Assembly: GCF_029210385.1 (NCBI RefSeq)
Contig: NZ_JARGDQ010000003.1
Location: 62,001 to 126,000 of the forward strand
Direction of reading: 5' to 3'
Source of the DNA: Desulfurivibrio dismutans
GTDB lineage: Bacteria > Desulfobacterota > Desulfobulbia > Desulfobulbales > Desulfurivibrionaceae
DNA: 64,000 nt
A program made the translations under genes and the position numbers. Shown here in pieces: positions 21,754 to 32,474 of this stretch; positions within the stretch are counted from its first letter, which is position 1; the number at the start of each line of letters is the position of its first letter. The notes beneath the pieces are model-generated. The model was not told the DNA's origin, did not search any database, and was given only the letters and a program-made list of their open reading frames with translations.

Positions 21754-22929
21754 ATGGCTATTTCGCAAAAAATGATCGCCTTTGCCGAGCGCTCCTCCTG
21801 GATCCGCAAGATGTTCGAGGAGGGGGCCAAGCTCAAGGCCGTGCATGGCGCCGACAACGTTTTCGACTTCAGCCTGGGCAACCCCGATTTGCCTCCCCCC
21901 GCACAATTCGCCACGGCGCTGCAGAAGTTGGCGGCCCAGGCCGGTCCCGGCCGCCACAGCTACATGCCCAACGGCGGTTATCCCTTCGTGCGGGCGGCGG
22001 TGGCCGCCCAGATCGGCAAGGAGCAGGAGATGACCCTGGGCGAAGAGGAGATCCTGATGACCGTGGGTGCCGCCGGCGGCCTCAACGTCATTCTAAAGGC
22101 CCTGCTGGACCCGGGCGACGAGGTGATCATCCTGGCTCCCTTCTTCGTGGAGTACAACTTCTACGTCGACAACCACGGCGGCACCGCCAAAGTGGTCAAC
22201 ACCCGGGAGGACTTCAGCCTGGATATCGCGGCCATCCAGGCGGCCATCGGCCCCAAGACCAAGGCCATCATCATTAACAGCCCCAACAACCCCACCGGCC
22301 AGATCTACAGCGCCGATGAACTGGCCCAACTGGCGGCGGTACTGGAATCTGCGGCACAGCCCATCTACCTGATCGCCGACGAGCCCTACCGCAAGATCGT
22401 CTTTGATAACCATGAGGTGCCCAGCATCTTCAAGGCCTATCGCCACAGTCTGGTGGTCTCTTCCTACTCCAAAGACCTTTCCCTGCCCGGCGAGCGCATC
22501 GGCTATATCGCCGTGCACCCGGAAATTGCCGACAAGGGGCAACTGCTGGGAGCCATGACCCTGGCCAACCGCATCCTGGGCTTTGTCAACGCCCCGGCCC
22601 TGATGCAGCGGGTGGTGGCCGAACTGCAGGGGGTGACGGTGGACACCGAAACCTATACCCGGCGGCGGGAGCTTTTCTGTAAAGTACTGCAGGAAGCCGG
22701 CTACCAGTTTATCCCGCCCAAGGGCGCCTTTTACCTTTTCCCCAAATCACCGCTGGCCGATGACGCCGAGTTTGTCGGCCTGCTGGCCGAGCAGAAGATC
22801 CTGGCCGTACCGGGCCGGGGTTTCGGCATGCCGGGGTATTTCCGCCTGGCCTTCTGTGTCGAAGATGATGTTATCAGCCGTGCCGCCCCCGGCTTTGCCG
22901 CCGCATTGGTAACGGCCCAGCAAAAGTAG
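21754..22929 (+). CDS. Pyridoxal-phosphate class I/II aminotransferase
   Basis: A 391-residue fold-type I aminotransferase resembling aspartate aminotransferases. Landmarks are FSLGNPDLPPP, MPNGGYPFVRAAVA, the cofactor-binding NSPNNPTGQIYS and IADEPYRKIVF, the PLP-lysine motif SSYSKDLSLPGERIGY, and PGRGFGMPGYFRLAFCVE near the end (substrate-carboxylate arginine). The amino donor cannot be told from sequence alone. The start at ATG 21754 follows GAGGACTACCCC. It is followed after 6 bp by a truncated MFS gene. Confidence 0.9.
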   Translation: MAISQKMIAFAERSSWIRKMFEEGAKLKAVHGADNVFDFSLGNPDLPPPAQFATALQKLAAQAGPGRHSYMPNGGYPFVRAAVAAQIGKEQEMTLGEEEILMTVGAAGGLNVILKALLDPGDEVIILAPFFVEYNFYVDNHGGTAKVVNTREDFSLDIAAIQAAIGPKTKAIIINSPNNPTGQIYSADELAQLAAVLESAAQPIYLIADEPYRKIVFDNHEVPSIFKAYRHSLVVSSYSKDLSLPGERIGYIAVHPEIADKGQLLGAMTLANRILGFVNAPALMQRVVAELQGVTVDTETYTRRRELFCKVLQEAGYQFIPPKGAFYLFPKSPLADDAEFVGLLAEQKILAVPGRGFGMPGYFRLAFCVEDDVISRAAPGFAAALVTAQQK

Positions 22930-22935
22930 AAGTAA

Positions 22936-23412
22936 TTGACCCACTACGGCTGGTATATCGTTCTGGCCGGCACCTTCTGTGTGTTTGCCTGCCTGGGGCT
23001 GGCCCGCTTTGCCCTGGGGATGATTCTGCCCGGCATGGGCCAGGGCCTGGGGCTGAGCTACAGCCAGATGGGGCTGATCGGCACCATGAACTTCGCGGGC
23101 TACCTGGCCGCCGTGCTCTTCTGCGGCGCCCTGGCCGAGCGGCTGGGCTACCGGCTGCTGATCTCCCTGGCCCTGAGCTTAAGCGGGCTCACCATGGTCC
23201 TGATCGGCTTCAGCAGCAGCCTGCCCGTCATCCTGCTGCTGCTTTCGGTCTGCCTGTTCGGCCTGGTCACCTTCATCTTCGCCATCGGCCAGATCGCCGG
23301 CCCGGCCATCGCCGAGGTGATGGCCGAAAAAACCGGCAGCTTCCTGATGGCCGGCCTCTGCACCATCCTCGGCCTGCTCCTGGCCCTGCGCCTGAAACCG
23401 GCCAGACCGTAA
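22936..23412 (+). pseudogene. MFS transporter gene with a large internal deletion
   Basis: The frame encodes 158 residues from a possible TTG start. The first ~110 match helices 1-4 of an MFS carrier (GWYIVLAGTFCVFACLGLAR, GTMNFAGYLAAVLFCGALAERLG). The last ~45 look like helices 11-12 of the same kind of carrier (AIGQIAGPAIAEVMAEKTGSF). A complete MFS protein has about 390 residues, so roughly 230 in the middle are missing without a frame break. It is probably non-functional, though a short membrane protein could still be made. Confidence 0.72.
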
Positions 23413-23544
23413 CAACACGGGGGCAGCCGCCCAACCGATGATTGATGATGTCGCAAAAAGTCCGTCCATGGACTTTATGCTCCCCAGAAAGCAAAAACGC
23501 GGTTTCCGCTAACAGCCAGTTTTCAACGGACTGTTAAGCCGGCT

Positions 23545-23653
23545 GGTAACTATTCAGAAGTGCCCCAGGTTGCGGCAAGCAGGTCGGTGCCGCGTACACC
23601 GGTACGCAAGCCGACCTGATCGCCGCAAGATGGGGTGCTACTGAATAGTTACC
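23545..23653 (-). repeat. Large palindromic element, copy E
   Basis: The outer arms GGTAACTATTCAG and CTGAATAGTTACC are fully complementary. On the minus strand the element begins with the TAA stop codon of umuC (GG-TAA-CTATTCAG) and continues in the direction of that gene. The core pairs CCCCAGGTTGC/GCAAGATGGGG and AGGTCGG/CCGACCT differ from copies A and C but keep pairing. Confidence 0.9.
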
Positions 23654-24944
23654 GCACCACCGGCAGTTGGTGCCAGTCGGTGGTGTAGGCCGGGGAACGC
23701 CGGGCCTGGCGGGGCAGCCAGGAGCGAGCCAAACCGGCGGCGTACTGGATGGTATCTCGCCCCCAGCGGCGGTTGATACGGTCCAGGGCCCCCATCAGCG
23801 GCTCGGCGGCGCGGGGCTGGGGGGCAAAGAGGTGCCCCTGGCGGGCGGCGGCCGGGGTCAGCCCCGCCAGCACCACCCCGGCCTTGCGGTACTGCTGTCC
23901 GGGCTGAAAAAGTTCTTTTAAAATGGCGCCGGCCGCCCGGTTCAGGGCGGCGGTGTCGGCACCGGCCGGGGCCAGTTCCACGGTACGGGCGGTCAGCCGC
24001 AGGCGGCGTTCGCCCGGCGCCCCGCGATGGCCGACATACACCTGCAGACAACCGGCCAGCAGTTGCTGCTTACGCAGTTTTTCCGCCGCCCGGGCCAGGA
24101 AGGTGAAGACCGCCGCCTTGAGCTCCGCCGCCTCGGTGATGGGCAAGCCGAAGGAACGGGAACAGGCGATGGATTGCTTGGCCGGCGGGGTCTCTTCCAT
24201 GGCCAGGCAGGAGATCCCCTGCAACTCCAACCGGGTGCGGGCGGCGGTGATGCTGAGCCGGCGGCGCACCCAATCCTCATCGGCCAGGGCCAGGTCCAGG
24301 GCGGTGCGAATCCCGCCTGCGGCCAGGCGGCGGGCGCTGCGGGCGCCAATCCCCCAAACCTCGGTCGCCAACGTTTTACTCAGCAACTCCCGGTGATCCT
24401 CCCCCGGCAGCAGACAGCAAATCCCGCCGCCGGCCGGATCCCGCTTGGCCTCACGGTTGGCAATCTTGGCCAGGGTCTTGGTGGCCCCCAGGCCGATGGA
24501 AACGGGAAGACCGAGCTGCCGCCACATGGCCCGGCGAATATCGGCGGCAATCTTTACAAGCTGCTGCCGCCCGGCCACCGGCAGGCGGATAAAGGCCTCG
24601 TCGATGGAATAGACCTCCACCTCCGGCTCCAGGGCCATCAGCAGGCTCATCACCCGCCGGGACATGTCGCCATAGAGGGCGTAGTTGGAAGAAAAAACCC
24701 GCACCCGGTGAAACTCCAGCAAATCGCGCACCTGAAAGTAAGGCACCCCCATGCCGATGCCCAAGGCCTTGGCCTCGTTGGAGCGGGCGATGACACAGCC
24801 GTCGTTGTTGGAGAGCACCACCACCGGCATCCCTTCAAGAGAAGGATCGAAAACCCGCTCACAGGAGACGTAGAAATTGTTGCAGTCCAGCAGGGCGAAC
24901 AGCCCCGATCTGGCGGCAGTGGCGGCGGGCAGGCTCGTCGGCAT
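23649..24944 (-). CDS. umuC: Y-family DNA polymerase V subunit UmuC
   Basis: A 431-residue translesion polymerase. Catalytic motifs are [18 protein letters not shown] (first metal Asp), [18 protein letters not shown] and [12 protein letters not shown] (second Asp-Glu pair). Then come the helix-hairpin-helix region [16 protein letters not shown] and the little-finger domain ([15 protein letters not shown]). The stop codon is shared with palindromic copy E. It starts 8 bp after the end of umuD. Confidence 0.95.
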   Translation of the reverse strand: MPTSLPAATAARSGLFALLDCNNFYVSCERVFDPSLEGMPVVVLSNNDGCVIARSNEAKALGIGMGVPYFQVRDLLEFHRVRVFSSNYALYGDMSRRVMSLLMALEPEVEVYSIDEAFIRLPVAGRQQLVKIAADIRRAMWRQLGLPVSIGLGATKTLAKIANREAKRDPAGGGICCLLPGEDHRELLSKTLATEVWGIGARSARRLAAGGIRTALDLALADEDWVRRRLSITAARTRLELQGISCLAMEETPPAKQSIACSRSFGLPITEAAELKAAVFTFLARAAEKLRKQQLLAGCLQVYVGHRGAPGERRLRLTARTVELAPAGADTAALNRAAGAILKELFQPGQQYRKAGVVLAGLTPAAARQGHLFAPQPRAAEPLMGALDRINRRWGRDTIQYAAGLARSWLPRQARRSPAYTTDWHQLPVVR

Positions 24945-24952
24945 GGCTAAGG

Positions 24953-25444
24953 CTAGAGAGAATGGATGACGTGGACCACCACACCCCAGATGGTCACGGA
25001 GCTTTCCTCGGCGGGCACCAGGTCGGGGTAGTCGGGGTTGGCGGCGGCCAGACGGAGCCGGTCGCCGTCTTTACAGAAGCGTTTGACGGTGAGTTCACCA
25101 TCCACCACGGCGATCACCACCTTGCCGGGCGTTGGCGCAAGCGAGCGGTCCACCACCAGGATATCGTGGTGGTGAATCCCGGCGCCGGTCATGGAATCCC
25201 CGGCCACCCGCACGAAGAAGGTGGCCGGCGGGTTGTCCACCAGCAGGCGGTTGAGGTCCAGCTCGCCTTCGATGTAATCATCGGCCGGCGAGGGAAAACC
25301 GGCGGACACCGAGCAAACGAACAGCGGCCGGCGCAGCTCCTGCTGGTGGGAGTCCGGGGCAAAGGTGTAGACGGCGGCAATGTCGGCGGCGGGCATGGGC
25401 GGCTTCATGGCCGGCAGTATAACTGCCTTGGCCTGCTTTTGCAT
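24953..25444 (-). CDS. umuD: UmuD-type LexA-family self-cleaving protein
   Basis: A 163-residue S24 peptidase. The probable self-cleavage site is Ala-Gly in [14 protein letters not shown]. The catalytic Ser is in [13 protein letters not shown], and the Lys in [13 protein letters not shown] use ATG 25444 ([13 protein letters not shown]); a TTG lies one codon upstream. After RecA-stimulated cleavage, UmuD' would pair with UmuC. It begins 4 bp after the REC-GGDEF gene, leaving no room for a private promoter outside that gene. Confidence 0.93.
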   Translation of the reverse strand: MQKQAKAVILPAMKPPMPAADIAAVYTFAPDSHQQELRRPLFVCSVSAGFPSPADDYIEGELDLNRLLVDNPPATFFVRVAGDSMTGAGIHHHDILVVDRSLAPTPGKVVIAVVDGELTVKRFCKDGDRLRLAAANPDYPDLVPAEESSVTIWGVVVHVIHSL

Positions 25445-25448
25445 CAAT

Positions 25449-26465
25449 TCACTTGGGTTGGAGGGGCAGATCCCCTGCGGCTGGCGGCAGCAGGGTTACC
25501 ACCTGATTGTTGCGAATCTCCTTGGCCTCGTACAAGGCTTTGTCGGCACAATCCAGCAGCAGGTTGGGGTAAAGTCCGGGGTGGGGACGCACTGCGGAAA
25601 TACCGCAGGAAACGGTGATATACTCGCTAACCGGCGACTGGGGGTGGAGAATGGCCAGTTCCTTAATCTTCGTAATGGCCCGCTGCACCACCAGTTGCGC
25701 CCCTTCCTGATCGGCCCCGGAAAGCACGTAGATAAACTCCTCGCCGCCAAAACGGGCCACCAGGTCTCCGGGACGGCTGGCCACCTGCTGCAGGGCGGTA
25801 GCCACCTGCTTGAGAACCTCATCACCCGACAGGTGACCGTAAAAGTCATTGTAAAGCTTGAAATAATCGATATCGAACAGACAAAGGGCAATTGGTTGGC
25901 CATCCCGCTGGCAACGGCGCCACTCCCGGTCCAGAAAATCATCGAAGTTACGGCGGTTGGCGATGCCGGTCAAGCCGTCCACCAGAGCCATCCTCTGCAA
26001 ACGGCGGTTGGCCTCTTCCAGGGCTTCCGTCAAATCCCGGCGGCGATCCATCTCCCGCTTGAGACGCAGGGCCGATTTAACCCGGGCGCACAACTCCACC
26101 TGTTTCACAGGTTTTTGAATGTAATCCGCCACCCCCAGCTCGAAAACGGTACGCAGGTTGTCATCGGAGTCGTCCGCCGTCACCATGATCACAGGAATAT
26201 CCCGCAACTGCTCATTGGCCTTCAGCCGGCGACATAGCTCGATACCGTCGATGTCCGGCATGACGATATCCAGCAGAATCAGATCAAGATCGAGATTATA
26301 GCGGGGGATGCCTGCTCCCTGGGCACCAAGGCCGAAAAAGGCAAAGGTGGCCTCGGCGCCGTCGGCTTCATGGAGATTGTCGTAGCCGTTGCCGCTCAAC
26401 ATCCGGCGCAAGATCAAACGACTCTCCAGTGCATCATCAACAATCAGGATAGAATTGCTGCCCAT
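25449..26465 (-). CDS. Response regulator with GGDEF diguanylate cyclase domain
   Basis: A 338-residue protein. The receiver domain (NSILIVDDALESRLILRRML, phospho-acceptor Asp near 63 in LILLDIVMPDIDG, and KP in YIQKPV) is followed by a GGDEF domain with intact active site RFGGEEFIYV near 239 and DGLTGIANRRNFD. It should make c-di-GMP when phosphorylated. The start could instead be TTG 26513. The hybrid kinase directly upstream is the likely phosphate donor. The inhibitory RxxD motif is not obvious. Confidence 0.9.
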   Translation of the reverse strand: MGSNSILIVDDALESRLILRRMLSGNGYDNLHEADGAEATFAFFGLGAQGAGIPRYNLDLDLILLDIVMPDIDGIELCRRLKANEQLRDIPVIMVTADDSDDNLRTVFELGVADYIQKPVKQVELCARVKSALRLKREMDRRRDLTEALEEANRRLQRMALVDGLTGIANRRNFDDFLDREWRRCQRDGQPIALCLFDIDYFKLYNDFYGHLSGDEVLKQVATALQQVASRPGDLVARFGGEEFIYVLSGADQEGAQLVVQRAITKIKELAILHPQSPVSEYITVSCGISAVRPHPGLYPNLLLDCADKALYEAKEIRNNQVVTLLPPAAGDLPLQPK

Positions 26466-26542
26466 GGCAAAACCCGGCCCGCCCTCGTAATATTTACCAA
26501 TTATATTTATCAACAGAACGTGATATTATTAGGAACTATTAC

Positions 26543-28534
26543 CTATATACCATGACGCACCCTTATCTTGTCAAGATAAAGGTGTAATTCTTCAAGATAA
26601 AATCCTATCTTTTCGTCGTCGGCCCGATCGGCCACCTCTTCCAGCACCGCTCCCAGTTCACTGAGCCGGTTAAAACCGTAGCCACCGCCGGTACCCTTCA
26701 GAGTATGGGCCAAACGGCGCAATTTTTGATAGTCTTGGGCGGCCAGCGCCGCCTTCATCTCGCCCAGGTCATTGCTTACCCGGGCCAGATAGCCGGGAAC
26801 CAGGTCGGCCAGCAGATCATCAGGCTGCTCGGGCTGGTTTTCCGCTCCCGCTATCGGAACGGCCGGTCCGGCTGCACCAAGATAGCGGCCGATGATCCGG
26901 AGAAAATCCTCCATCTTGATGGGTTTGACCATGTGACCGTCACAGCCGGCTTCCCGGCTTTTGCGGATATCCTCCCGAAAGGCATGGGCCGTTAAAGCCA
27001 CAATCGGGGTGGGCTCCCGCCCCCGTTCGGCCTCCCATACCCGCATAGTCCGGGCAGCGGTATAGCCATCCATGCCGGGCATCTGGATGTCCAGCAGGAC
27101 CAAATCATATCGGCTCTGCTGGAATTTCTCCACCGCCTCCTCGCCGTTAACCGCTGTCTCCAGCTGGTATGGCGTGTCATTTAGATAAGCCTTGAACAGC
27201 AGGCGGTTTTCCGGCGCGTCTTCGGCCAACAGCAGCCGCCGGGCCGCCGAATCAGTCGCCATCCCGGCGGTCGGCGCGACACATTCCCTCCCTCCGCAAC
27301 TGCTGGACTCAGCTAAACTCTTACCAAGCCAAGGCAAAGGAATTTCCACCGTAAAAATACTGCCCTCCCCTTCCCGGCTGGCCAGCCGGATAGCGCCGCC
27401 CATCATCTGCACCAGTTTGCGGGAAATGGCCAACCCCAGGCCGGTACCACCATAACGGCGGCTGGTGGAAGAGTCCACCTGGACAAAGTCTTCAAAAACC
27501 ATCTCCTGTTTATCCGGTGGAATCCCGATCCCGGTGTCGCTGACCACAAAGCTGAACCGGGTGTTTTCCCCCGTTTCTTTAGCCGACCAGCGTACCGCCT
27601 CCAACGTCACTTTGCCCCGTTCGGTAAATTTAATGGCATTCCCGATCAGGTTGACCAGGATCTGCCTGATCCGGGTGGCATCGCCAAGCACCAGGCATGG
27701 ACCCTGCCAGGAAAGACGGCTGGTAAACTTCAATCCCTTCTGGTGGGCCCGCAGAGCCATAATTTCACAGGTCTGGCGCAGAAGGTGATTGAGATCAAAC
27801 TCCACCACCTCAATCTCCAGCTTACCGGCCTCGATCTTGGACAGATCGAGAATACCGTTAATCAGGTCCAGCAGGTTCTCGCCGGCGGCCCGGGAAGCCC
27901 ACACATACTGGCGCTGCTTGGTATCCAGAGGACTTTTTTCCAACAGGTCGGCCATGCCCAGGATGGTGGTAAGAGGGGTCCGAATTTCATGGCTCATGCT
28001 GGCGAGAAATTCGCTTTTGGCCTGGGAGGCCCGCTCGGCTTCCTCCTTGGCGCTGAGCAAATTGCGCTGGCTTTCCCGTTCGCGAATGGTATCACGAAAA
28101 ACAAAAACGCTACCAATAATCCCGGAGAAGCTGGCAATGGGGGCCACCGTGCAGGCGACCGGATAATTTTTACCCTGGCGGGAACGCAGCACCAGTTCGC
28201 CACTGCAATCGATGATTTCACCATCTTCCTGCACCCGCTGCATGGGGGCCGACAGGGGCCGCCCACTTCCTTCATCCACCAGGTTCAACACCTCCATTAC
28301 CGGGCGGTTTAAAGCGTCCACCAAGTCCCAACCGGTGAGCCGTTCGGCCACCGGGTTGAGGAAAGCCACCCGCCCCTGTTGATCGGTGGCGATGACTCCA
28401 GCCCCAATGCTTTGCAAAATCGCCGACAATCGTCCTTCGCTGTCCCGCAGGCGTTCCTCGGCATCGGAAGAAACATCGGGACCACGGCCCAGCAATGCCA
28501 GCAGGCGTCTTTTGATCTTGGTGGCCAAGGCCAT
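26543..28534 (-). CDS. Hybrid sensor histidine kinase (PAS-HisKA-HATPase-REC-Hpt)
   Basis: A 663-residue protein without membrane helices. Order: PAS domain (about 35-150, [20 protein letters not shown]), HisKA (phospho-acceptor in [15 protein letters not shown] near 180), HATPase_c ([28 protein letters not shown]), a receiver (Asp near 480 in [13 protein letters not shown]), and a C-terminal Hpt domain (His near 609 in [13 protein letters not shown]). This is a phosphorelay kinase for a cytoplasmic signal. It starts 4 bp after ettA and is followed 77 bp later by the REC-GGDEF gene, its likely partner. Confidence 0.93.
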   Translation of the reverse strand: MALATKIKRRLLALLGRGPDVSSDAEERLRDSEGRLSAILQSIGAGVIATDQQGRVAFLNPVAERLTGWDLVDALNRPVMEVLNLVDEGSGRPLSAPMQRVQEDGEIIDCSGELVLRSRQGKNYPVACTVAPIASFSGIIGSVFVFRDTIRERESQRNLLSAKEEAERASQAKSEFLASMSHEIRTPLTTILGMADLLEKSPLDTKQRQYVWASRAAGENLLDLINGILDLSKIEAGKLEIEVVEFDLNHLLRQTCEIMALRAHQKGLKFTSRLSWQGPCLVLGDATRIRQILVNLIGNAIKFTERGKVTLEAVRWSAKETGENTRFSFVVSDTGIGIPPDKQEMVFEDFVQVDSSTSRRYGGTGLGLAISRKLVQMMGGAIRLASREGEGSIFTVEIPLPWLGKSLAESSSCGGRECVAPTAGMATDSAARRLLLAEDAPENRLLFKAYLNDTPYQLETAVNGEEAVEKFQQSRYDLVLLDIQMPGMDGYTAARTMRVWEAERGREPTPIVALTAHAFREDIRKSREAGCDGHMVKPIKMEDFLRIIGRYLGAAGPAVPIAGAENQPEQPDDLLADLVPGYLARVSNDLGEMKAALAAQDYQKLRRLAHTLKGTGGGYGFNRLSELGAVLEEVADRADDEKIGFYLEELHLYLDKIRVRHGI

Positions 28535-28538
28535 GCGC

Positions 28539-30227
28539 TCAGGCCCGGGTCAAATGACGGTACTTGATGCGATGGGGCTGGTCGGCATCGGCCCCCAGCC
28601 GCCGACGGCGGTCTTCCTCGTACTCCGAGTAGTTGCCGTCAAACCAGACCACCCGGGAATCACCCTCGAAGGCCAGCATGTGGGTGGCAATGCGGTCTAG
28701 AAACCAGCGGTCATGGCTGATCACCACCGCGCAGCCGGCAAAGTTTTCCAATGCCTCTTCCAGGGCCCGCAGGGTGTTGACGTCCAGATCGTTGGTGGGC
28801 TCGTCCAGCAGGATGACGTTGGCACCGCTTTTGAGCATCCGGGCCAGGTGCACCCGGTTGCGCTGACCGCCGGACATCATCCCCACCTTGCGCTGCTGCT
28901 CGGTGCCGGAGAAGTTGAAACGGGCCACGTAGGCCCGGGAGTTGACCTCGCGGTTACCCAAAGTTATGGTCTCCTGGCCCTCGGAAATGGCCTGCCAGAT
29001 GGTTTCTTCCGGGTTCAAGGCGTCCCGATGCTGGTCAACACTGGCCAACTGCACCGATTCCCCCACTTTGATGGTGCCGGCATCGGGCTGCTCCTGGCCG
29101 TTGATCAACTTAAACAGGGTGGTCTTGCCGGCCCCGTTGGGGCCGATCACCCCGACAATGCCGCCGGGGGGCAGGGAAAACGAAAGGTTGTCGAAGAGCA
29201 ACTGGTCGCCGAAGGATTTACTCAGCCCCTCGGCCTCGATAACGGTTTTGCCCAGGCGCGGGCCGGGGGGGATGTAAATTTCCAGCTCCCGCCCGCGCTT
29301 TTCCCCTTCCTGACCCAGCAACTCCTCATAAGCATTGATCCGGGCCTTGGCCTTGGCGTGCCGCCCCTTGGGGGTCATGCGAATCCATTCCAACTCCCGA
29401 GCCAGGGTCTTCTGCCGGTCGCTTTCCTGTTTTTCTTCTCGGGCCAGGCGCTTTTGCTTCTGCTCCAACCAGGAGGAGTAGTTGCCCTTCCAGGGAATAC
29501 CGTGGCCCCGGTCCAGCTCCAGGATCCAGCCGGCGACGTTGTCCAGGAAGTAGCGGTCATGGGTCACCGCGATGATGGTGCCGGCGTAGCGCTGCAGGTG
29601 GTGTTCCAGCCAGGCCACGGTTTCGGCGTCGAGATGGTTGGTGGGCTCGTCCAGCAGCAGAATGTCCGGTTGCTGCAACAGCAGTCGGCACAGGGCCACT
29701 CGTCGTTTTTCACCACCGGAGAGCACCTTGATCTCAGCATCCGCCGGCGGGCAGCGCAGGGCATCCATGGCCATCTCCAGCCGGGAATCCAGGTCCCAGG
29801 CGTTCAGAGCGTCGAGCTTTTCCTGCACTTCGGCCTGGCGAGCGATCAGCTTGTCCATGGCCTCATCGTCCATGGGCTCGGCGAACTTCATATTGATCTC
29901 GTTGAACTCGTTGACCAGGTCCACCGTGGATTGCACTCCCTGCTCCACCACCTGACGCACCGTCAGACTGTCGTCCAGTTGCGGCTCCTGGGACAGGTAG
30001 CCCACCGTGTAGCCTGGTGAGATGTGGGTCTCGCCGTTGAACTCGGTGTCCTCGCCGGCCAGAATCCGCAGCAGCGAGGACTTGCCGGAGCCATTCATGC
30101 CGATGACCCCGATTTTGGCGCCATAAAAATAAGAAAGACTGATATCCTTGAGGATCGGTTGCTTGTCGTAGAATTTGCTTACCTTGATCATCGAATAGAT
30201 GATTTTGTCCGGCTCGTTATTGCTCAT
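28539..30227 (-). CDS. ettA: ABC-F ATPase EttA (energy-dependent translational throttle)
   Basis: A 562-residue protein with two ABC domains and no membrane part. It has Walker [15 protein letters not shown] and [14 protein letters not shown], signatures [15 protein letters not shown] and [15 protein letters not shown], and Walker [20 protein letters not shown] and [14 protein letters not shown]. The linker and insert ([16 protein letters not shown]) follow the EttA pattern. The start is ATG 30227 ([13 protein letters not shown]), preceded by AAGGAAGGGAAT. EttA senses ATP/ADP at the ribosome E site. Confidence 0.95.
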   Translation of the reverse strand: MSNNEPDKIIYSMIKVSKFYDKQPILKDISLSYFYGAKIGVIGMNGSGKSSLLRILAGEDTEFNGETHISPGYTVGYLSQEPQLDDSLTVRQVVEQGVQSTVDLVNEFNEINMKFAEPMDDEAMDKLIARQAEVQEKLDALNAWDLDSRLEMAMDALRCPPADAEIKVLSGGEKRRVALCRLLLQQPDILLLDEPTNHLDAETVAWLEHHLQRYAGTIIAVTHDRYFLDNVAGWILELDRGHGIPWKGNYSSWLEQKQKRLAREEKQESDRQKTLARELEWIRMTPKGRHAKAKARINAYEELLGQEGEKRGRELEIYIPPGPRLGKTVIEAEGLSKSFGDQLLFDNLSFSLPPGGIVGVIGPNGAGKTTLFKLINGQEQPDAGTIKVGESVQLASVDQHRDALNPEETIWQAISEGQETITLGNREVNSRAYVARFNFSGTEQQRKVGMMSGGQRNRVHLARMLKSGANVILLDEPTNDLDVNTLRALEEALENFAGCAVVISHDRWFLDRIATHMLAFEGDSRVVWFDGNYSEYEEDRRRRLGADADQPHRIKYRHLTRA

Positions 30228-30384
30228 ATTCCCTTCCTTTCTCAATAAACGTTAAGCAGCGGCTACACCATGAACCGCGCAGTTTAACCTCAATCAACCT
30301 TTTTTTGCAACCGACGACCAAGACGGCCCGGGCGGCAGTGGCAAGCCCAGCACTAATTCCTTGAAATAAAACACAATATGCTGC

Positions 30385-31797
30385 ATGGTTAGCGACAAGA
30401 TGACAAGCCCAACCTCGGCATCACCCCAATCAACCAATCCCCCGACCCTGACGGTGGACCACCAGGCGCGGCTCAGCGGCGGTAACGCCAGATTACGTGA
30501 ACTGCTCAAAGGGCAGTTGACCCTGGAAAACCCCAAGTATCGAGATGCGCGCAAATACGGTCGCTGGATCGGCAAGAACCTGCCACCCAGGCTGCATTTT
30601 TACCAGGAGAACGCCGATTCCCTCGCCTTCCCCCGTGGCTGGGCCAAACAAGCGGTACTGTTGTGCCGACAGGAACTGGGAAGAGACCCGCAAATCATCG
30701 ACCAGCGCCGGGAAGTTGAACCGCACGTCTTTACCTTCCGAGGGCAGTTGCGACCTTACCAGCAACAGGCCCTGGAGGCCTTTTCAGGCCGGGATTTCGG
30801 GGTGCTGGAAGCCGGTACCGGTTCCGGTAAAACCGTAGTCGCCTGCGCGGTAATAGCCGCCCGCCGGCAACCCACCATTATTTTGGTCCACACCAAAGAG
30901 CTGCTCTATCAGTGGGCCGAACGCATCGACGAATTTTTGGGCGTTGAAGCCGGGCTGCTGGGAGACGGGCACCGGCAGCTTAAGTCCATCACCGTGGCCA
31001 TTGTCAATTCGGCCCGACGCCGGGTGCAGGAATTGCCGGCGCTTTTCGGCCAGCTTTGCGTCGACGAATGCCACCGGGTACCATCCTCGCTGTTCACCGA
31101 GGTGGTCACTGCCTTTGACTGCCGCTACATGTTGGGGCTGTCGGCCACCGCTTACCGCCGCGACGGCCTGACCCAACTGATCAACTTTTACTTGGGCGAC
31201 CGGGTTCACCGCATCGATACCGGCGCTTTACAACGCAGCGGAGCGATACTTAAAGCGCAGCTCATTCAGCGACCCACCCAATTTCGCTATGTCTATCGCG
31301 GCAATTACCAGGCCCTAATGAAAGCCCTGACCGCCGACAAAAAACGCAATCAACTGATCGCCGACGACATTGCCCGGGAAGTGCAAGTCCTGACCGAGGG
31401 CGACGGCGCCCTGGATTCGGGCACCATCCTGGTGGTCAGCGACCGTGTTCAGCACTGCCGGGAACTGGCCGAACTGCTGGAGCGGCGCGACATTGATTGC
31501 CGGGTGTTGACCGGAGCCACCCCGGCGGAGCAGCGGGCTGAACTTGTGGCGGCCATCCAGGCCGGTCGGGTCCGGGTGCTGATCTCCACGGTGCAACTGA
31601 TCGGCGAAGGCTTTGACTGCCCAGGGCTACGCTCACTCTTTCTGACCACCCCCATCAAGTTTACCGGGCGCCTGCTGCAGGTAGTGGGCCGTATTCTGCG
31701 GCCGGCCGCCGGGAAAAAGCCCAAGGTATATGATTATGTTGATCCGGTGGGGGTTTTACAGTACTCGGCCAACTCCCGGGCTCTGGCCCTGCAATAA
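30385..31797 (+). CDS. Superfamily 2 DEAD/DEAH-type helicase (XPB/type III restriction-like)
   Basis: A 470-residue protein. The N-terminal ~100 residues are not recognised. The helicase core starts at FRGQLRPYQQQALEAF, with Walker A EAGTGSGKTVVACAV, motif Ia ILVHTKELLYQW, a DEAH-type box CVDECHRVPS, motif III LGLSATAYRRDG, and motif VI VVGRILRPAAGKKP. It resembles compact SF2 helicases like XPB and phage or restriction-linked enzymes. No nuclease or methylase is adjacent, so the pathway is open. ATG 30400 is an alternative start. Confidence 0.87.
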   Translation: MVSDKMTSPTSASPQSTNPPTLTVDHQARLSGGNARLRELLKGQLTLENPKYRDARKYGRWIGKNLPPRLHFYQENADSLAFPRGWAKQAVLLCRQELGRDPQIIDQRREVEPHVFTFRGQLRPYQQQALEAFSGRDFGVLEAGTGSGKTVVACAVIAARRQPTIILVHTKELLYQWAERIDEFLGVEAGLLGDGHRQLKSITVAIVNSARRRVQELPALFGQLCVDECHRVPSSLFTEVVTAFDCRYMLGLSATAYRRDGLTQLINFYLGDRVHRIDTGALQRSGAILKAQLIQRPTQFRYVYRGNYQALMKALTADKKRNQLIADDIAREVQVLTEGDGALDSGTILVVSDRVQHCRELAELLERRDIDCRVLTGATPAEQRAELVAAIQAGRVRVLISTVQLIGEGFDCPGLRSLFLTTPIKFTGRLLQVVGRILRPAAGKKPKVYDYVDPVGVLQYSANSRALALQ

Positions 31798-31876
31798 GCG
31801 CAACTGTTCAGCAAAGATGCGGCGGCAACGGTTACGCTGCAACTGCTGACCTGCCCGGGAGGCCGCTGCTGCAAAC

Positions 31877-31916
31877 AAAAAATCGGCCTCCTGGCAAAAG
31901 AAGGCCGATTTTTTTA
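31877..31916. terminator. Bidirectional terminator between helicase and bactofilin genes
   Basis: AAAAATCGGCCT and AGGCCGATTTTTTT form a perfect stem of about ten base pairs with A and T tracts on the two sides. It lies between two convergent genes and can serve both. Confidence 0.85.
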
Positions 31917-31943
31917 AAAAAGGCTGTTTTCCAGCTGGTACAA

Positions 31944-32465
31944 TCAGCCGCCAGCGGAGGCGGCCGCAGCAACGGCTTCCTGTTTCACCGGCTTGTCGTC
32001 GGCACCATCCCCGGTAGCGGCCTTCTTTGCGGCGGCGGCTCCGGTGGCAGCGCCTTTAACTTGGGCATCCCATTCCTCTTTGGGAATGGAAGTCCCTGGC
32101 ACCAACCGCAACTCCTTACTGCGGGATTTGACTTCGCCGTTCAGCGCCGCCCCGGATTCCACCGCCAGGTCGGAGGCCTCAACCTTGCCGTTGATCACGC
32201 CCCGGTTGGAAATCTGAAACTTCTTGGCGTTGACGTTACCATCCACCCGGCCGGAACAGACGAAAGTATTAACCAGTACATCACCGATAACTACCCCGTT
32301 TTCCCCCAGGATCAGGTAATCCCCGCGAACATTACCTTTCACCCTGCCATCCAGTCGGAGCTTGCCCTTGAAGGAGACATCGCCCTCCAGTTGCAGTTCC
32401 TGCCCGAGAATACTCGTTACCGCTCCGGCCTCAACCTCGCCTTTCTTCTTTCTCCAGAAAACCAT
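31944..32465 (-). CDS. Bactofilin (cytoskeletal beta-helix protein)
   Basis: A 173-residue protein with the bactofilin (DUF583) pattern of repeated short strands: TSILGQELQLEGDVSFKGKL, RLDGRVKGNVRGDYLILG, VNTFVCSGRVDGNV. Bactofilins polymerise beneath the membrane and help place cell-wall enzymes. The C-terminal ~35 residues are a low-complexity Ala/Lys/Asp tail. It starts 9 bp after an M23 peptidase gene, the classic bactofilin partner. Confidence 0.93.
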   Translation of the reverse strand: MVFWRKKKGEVEAGAVTSILGQELQLEGDVSFKGKLRLDGRVKGNVRGDYLILGENGVVIGDVLVNTFVCSGRVDGNVNAKKFQISNRGVINGKVEASDLAVESGAALNGEVKSRSKELRLVPGTSIPKEEWDAQVKGAATGAAAAKKAATGDGADDKPVKQEAVAAAASAGG

Positions 32466-32474
32466 GACTCCCCC

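Noticed and set aside
28713-30020. A 435-codon plus-strand frame across ettA
   Set aside because: Antisense to a complete ABC-F protein; the product is low in complexity.
30385-31797. Restriction-modification or defence island around the helicase
   Set aside because: No methylase, nuclease or other defence gene is adjacent; the neighbours are ettA and bactofilin.
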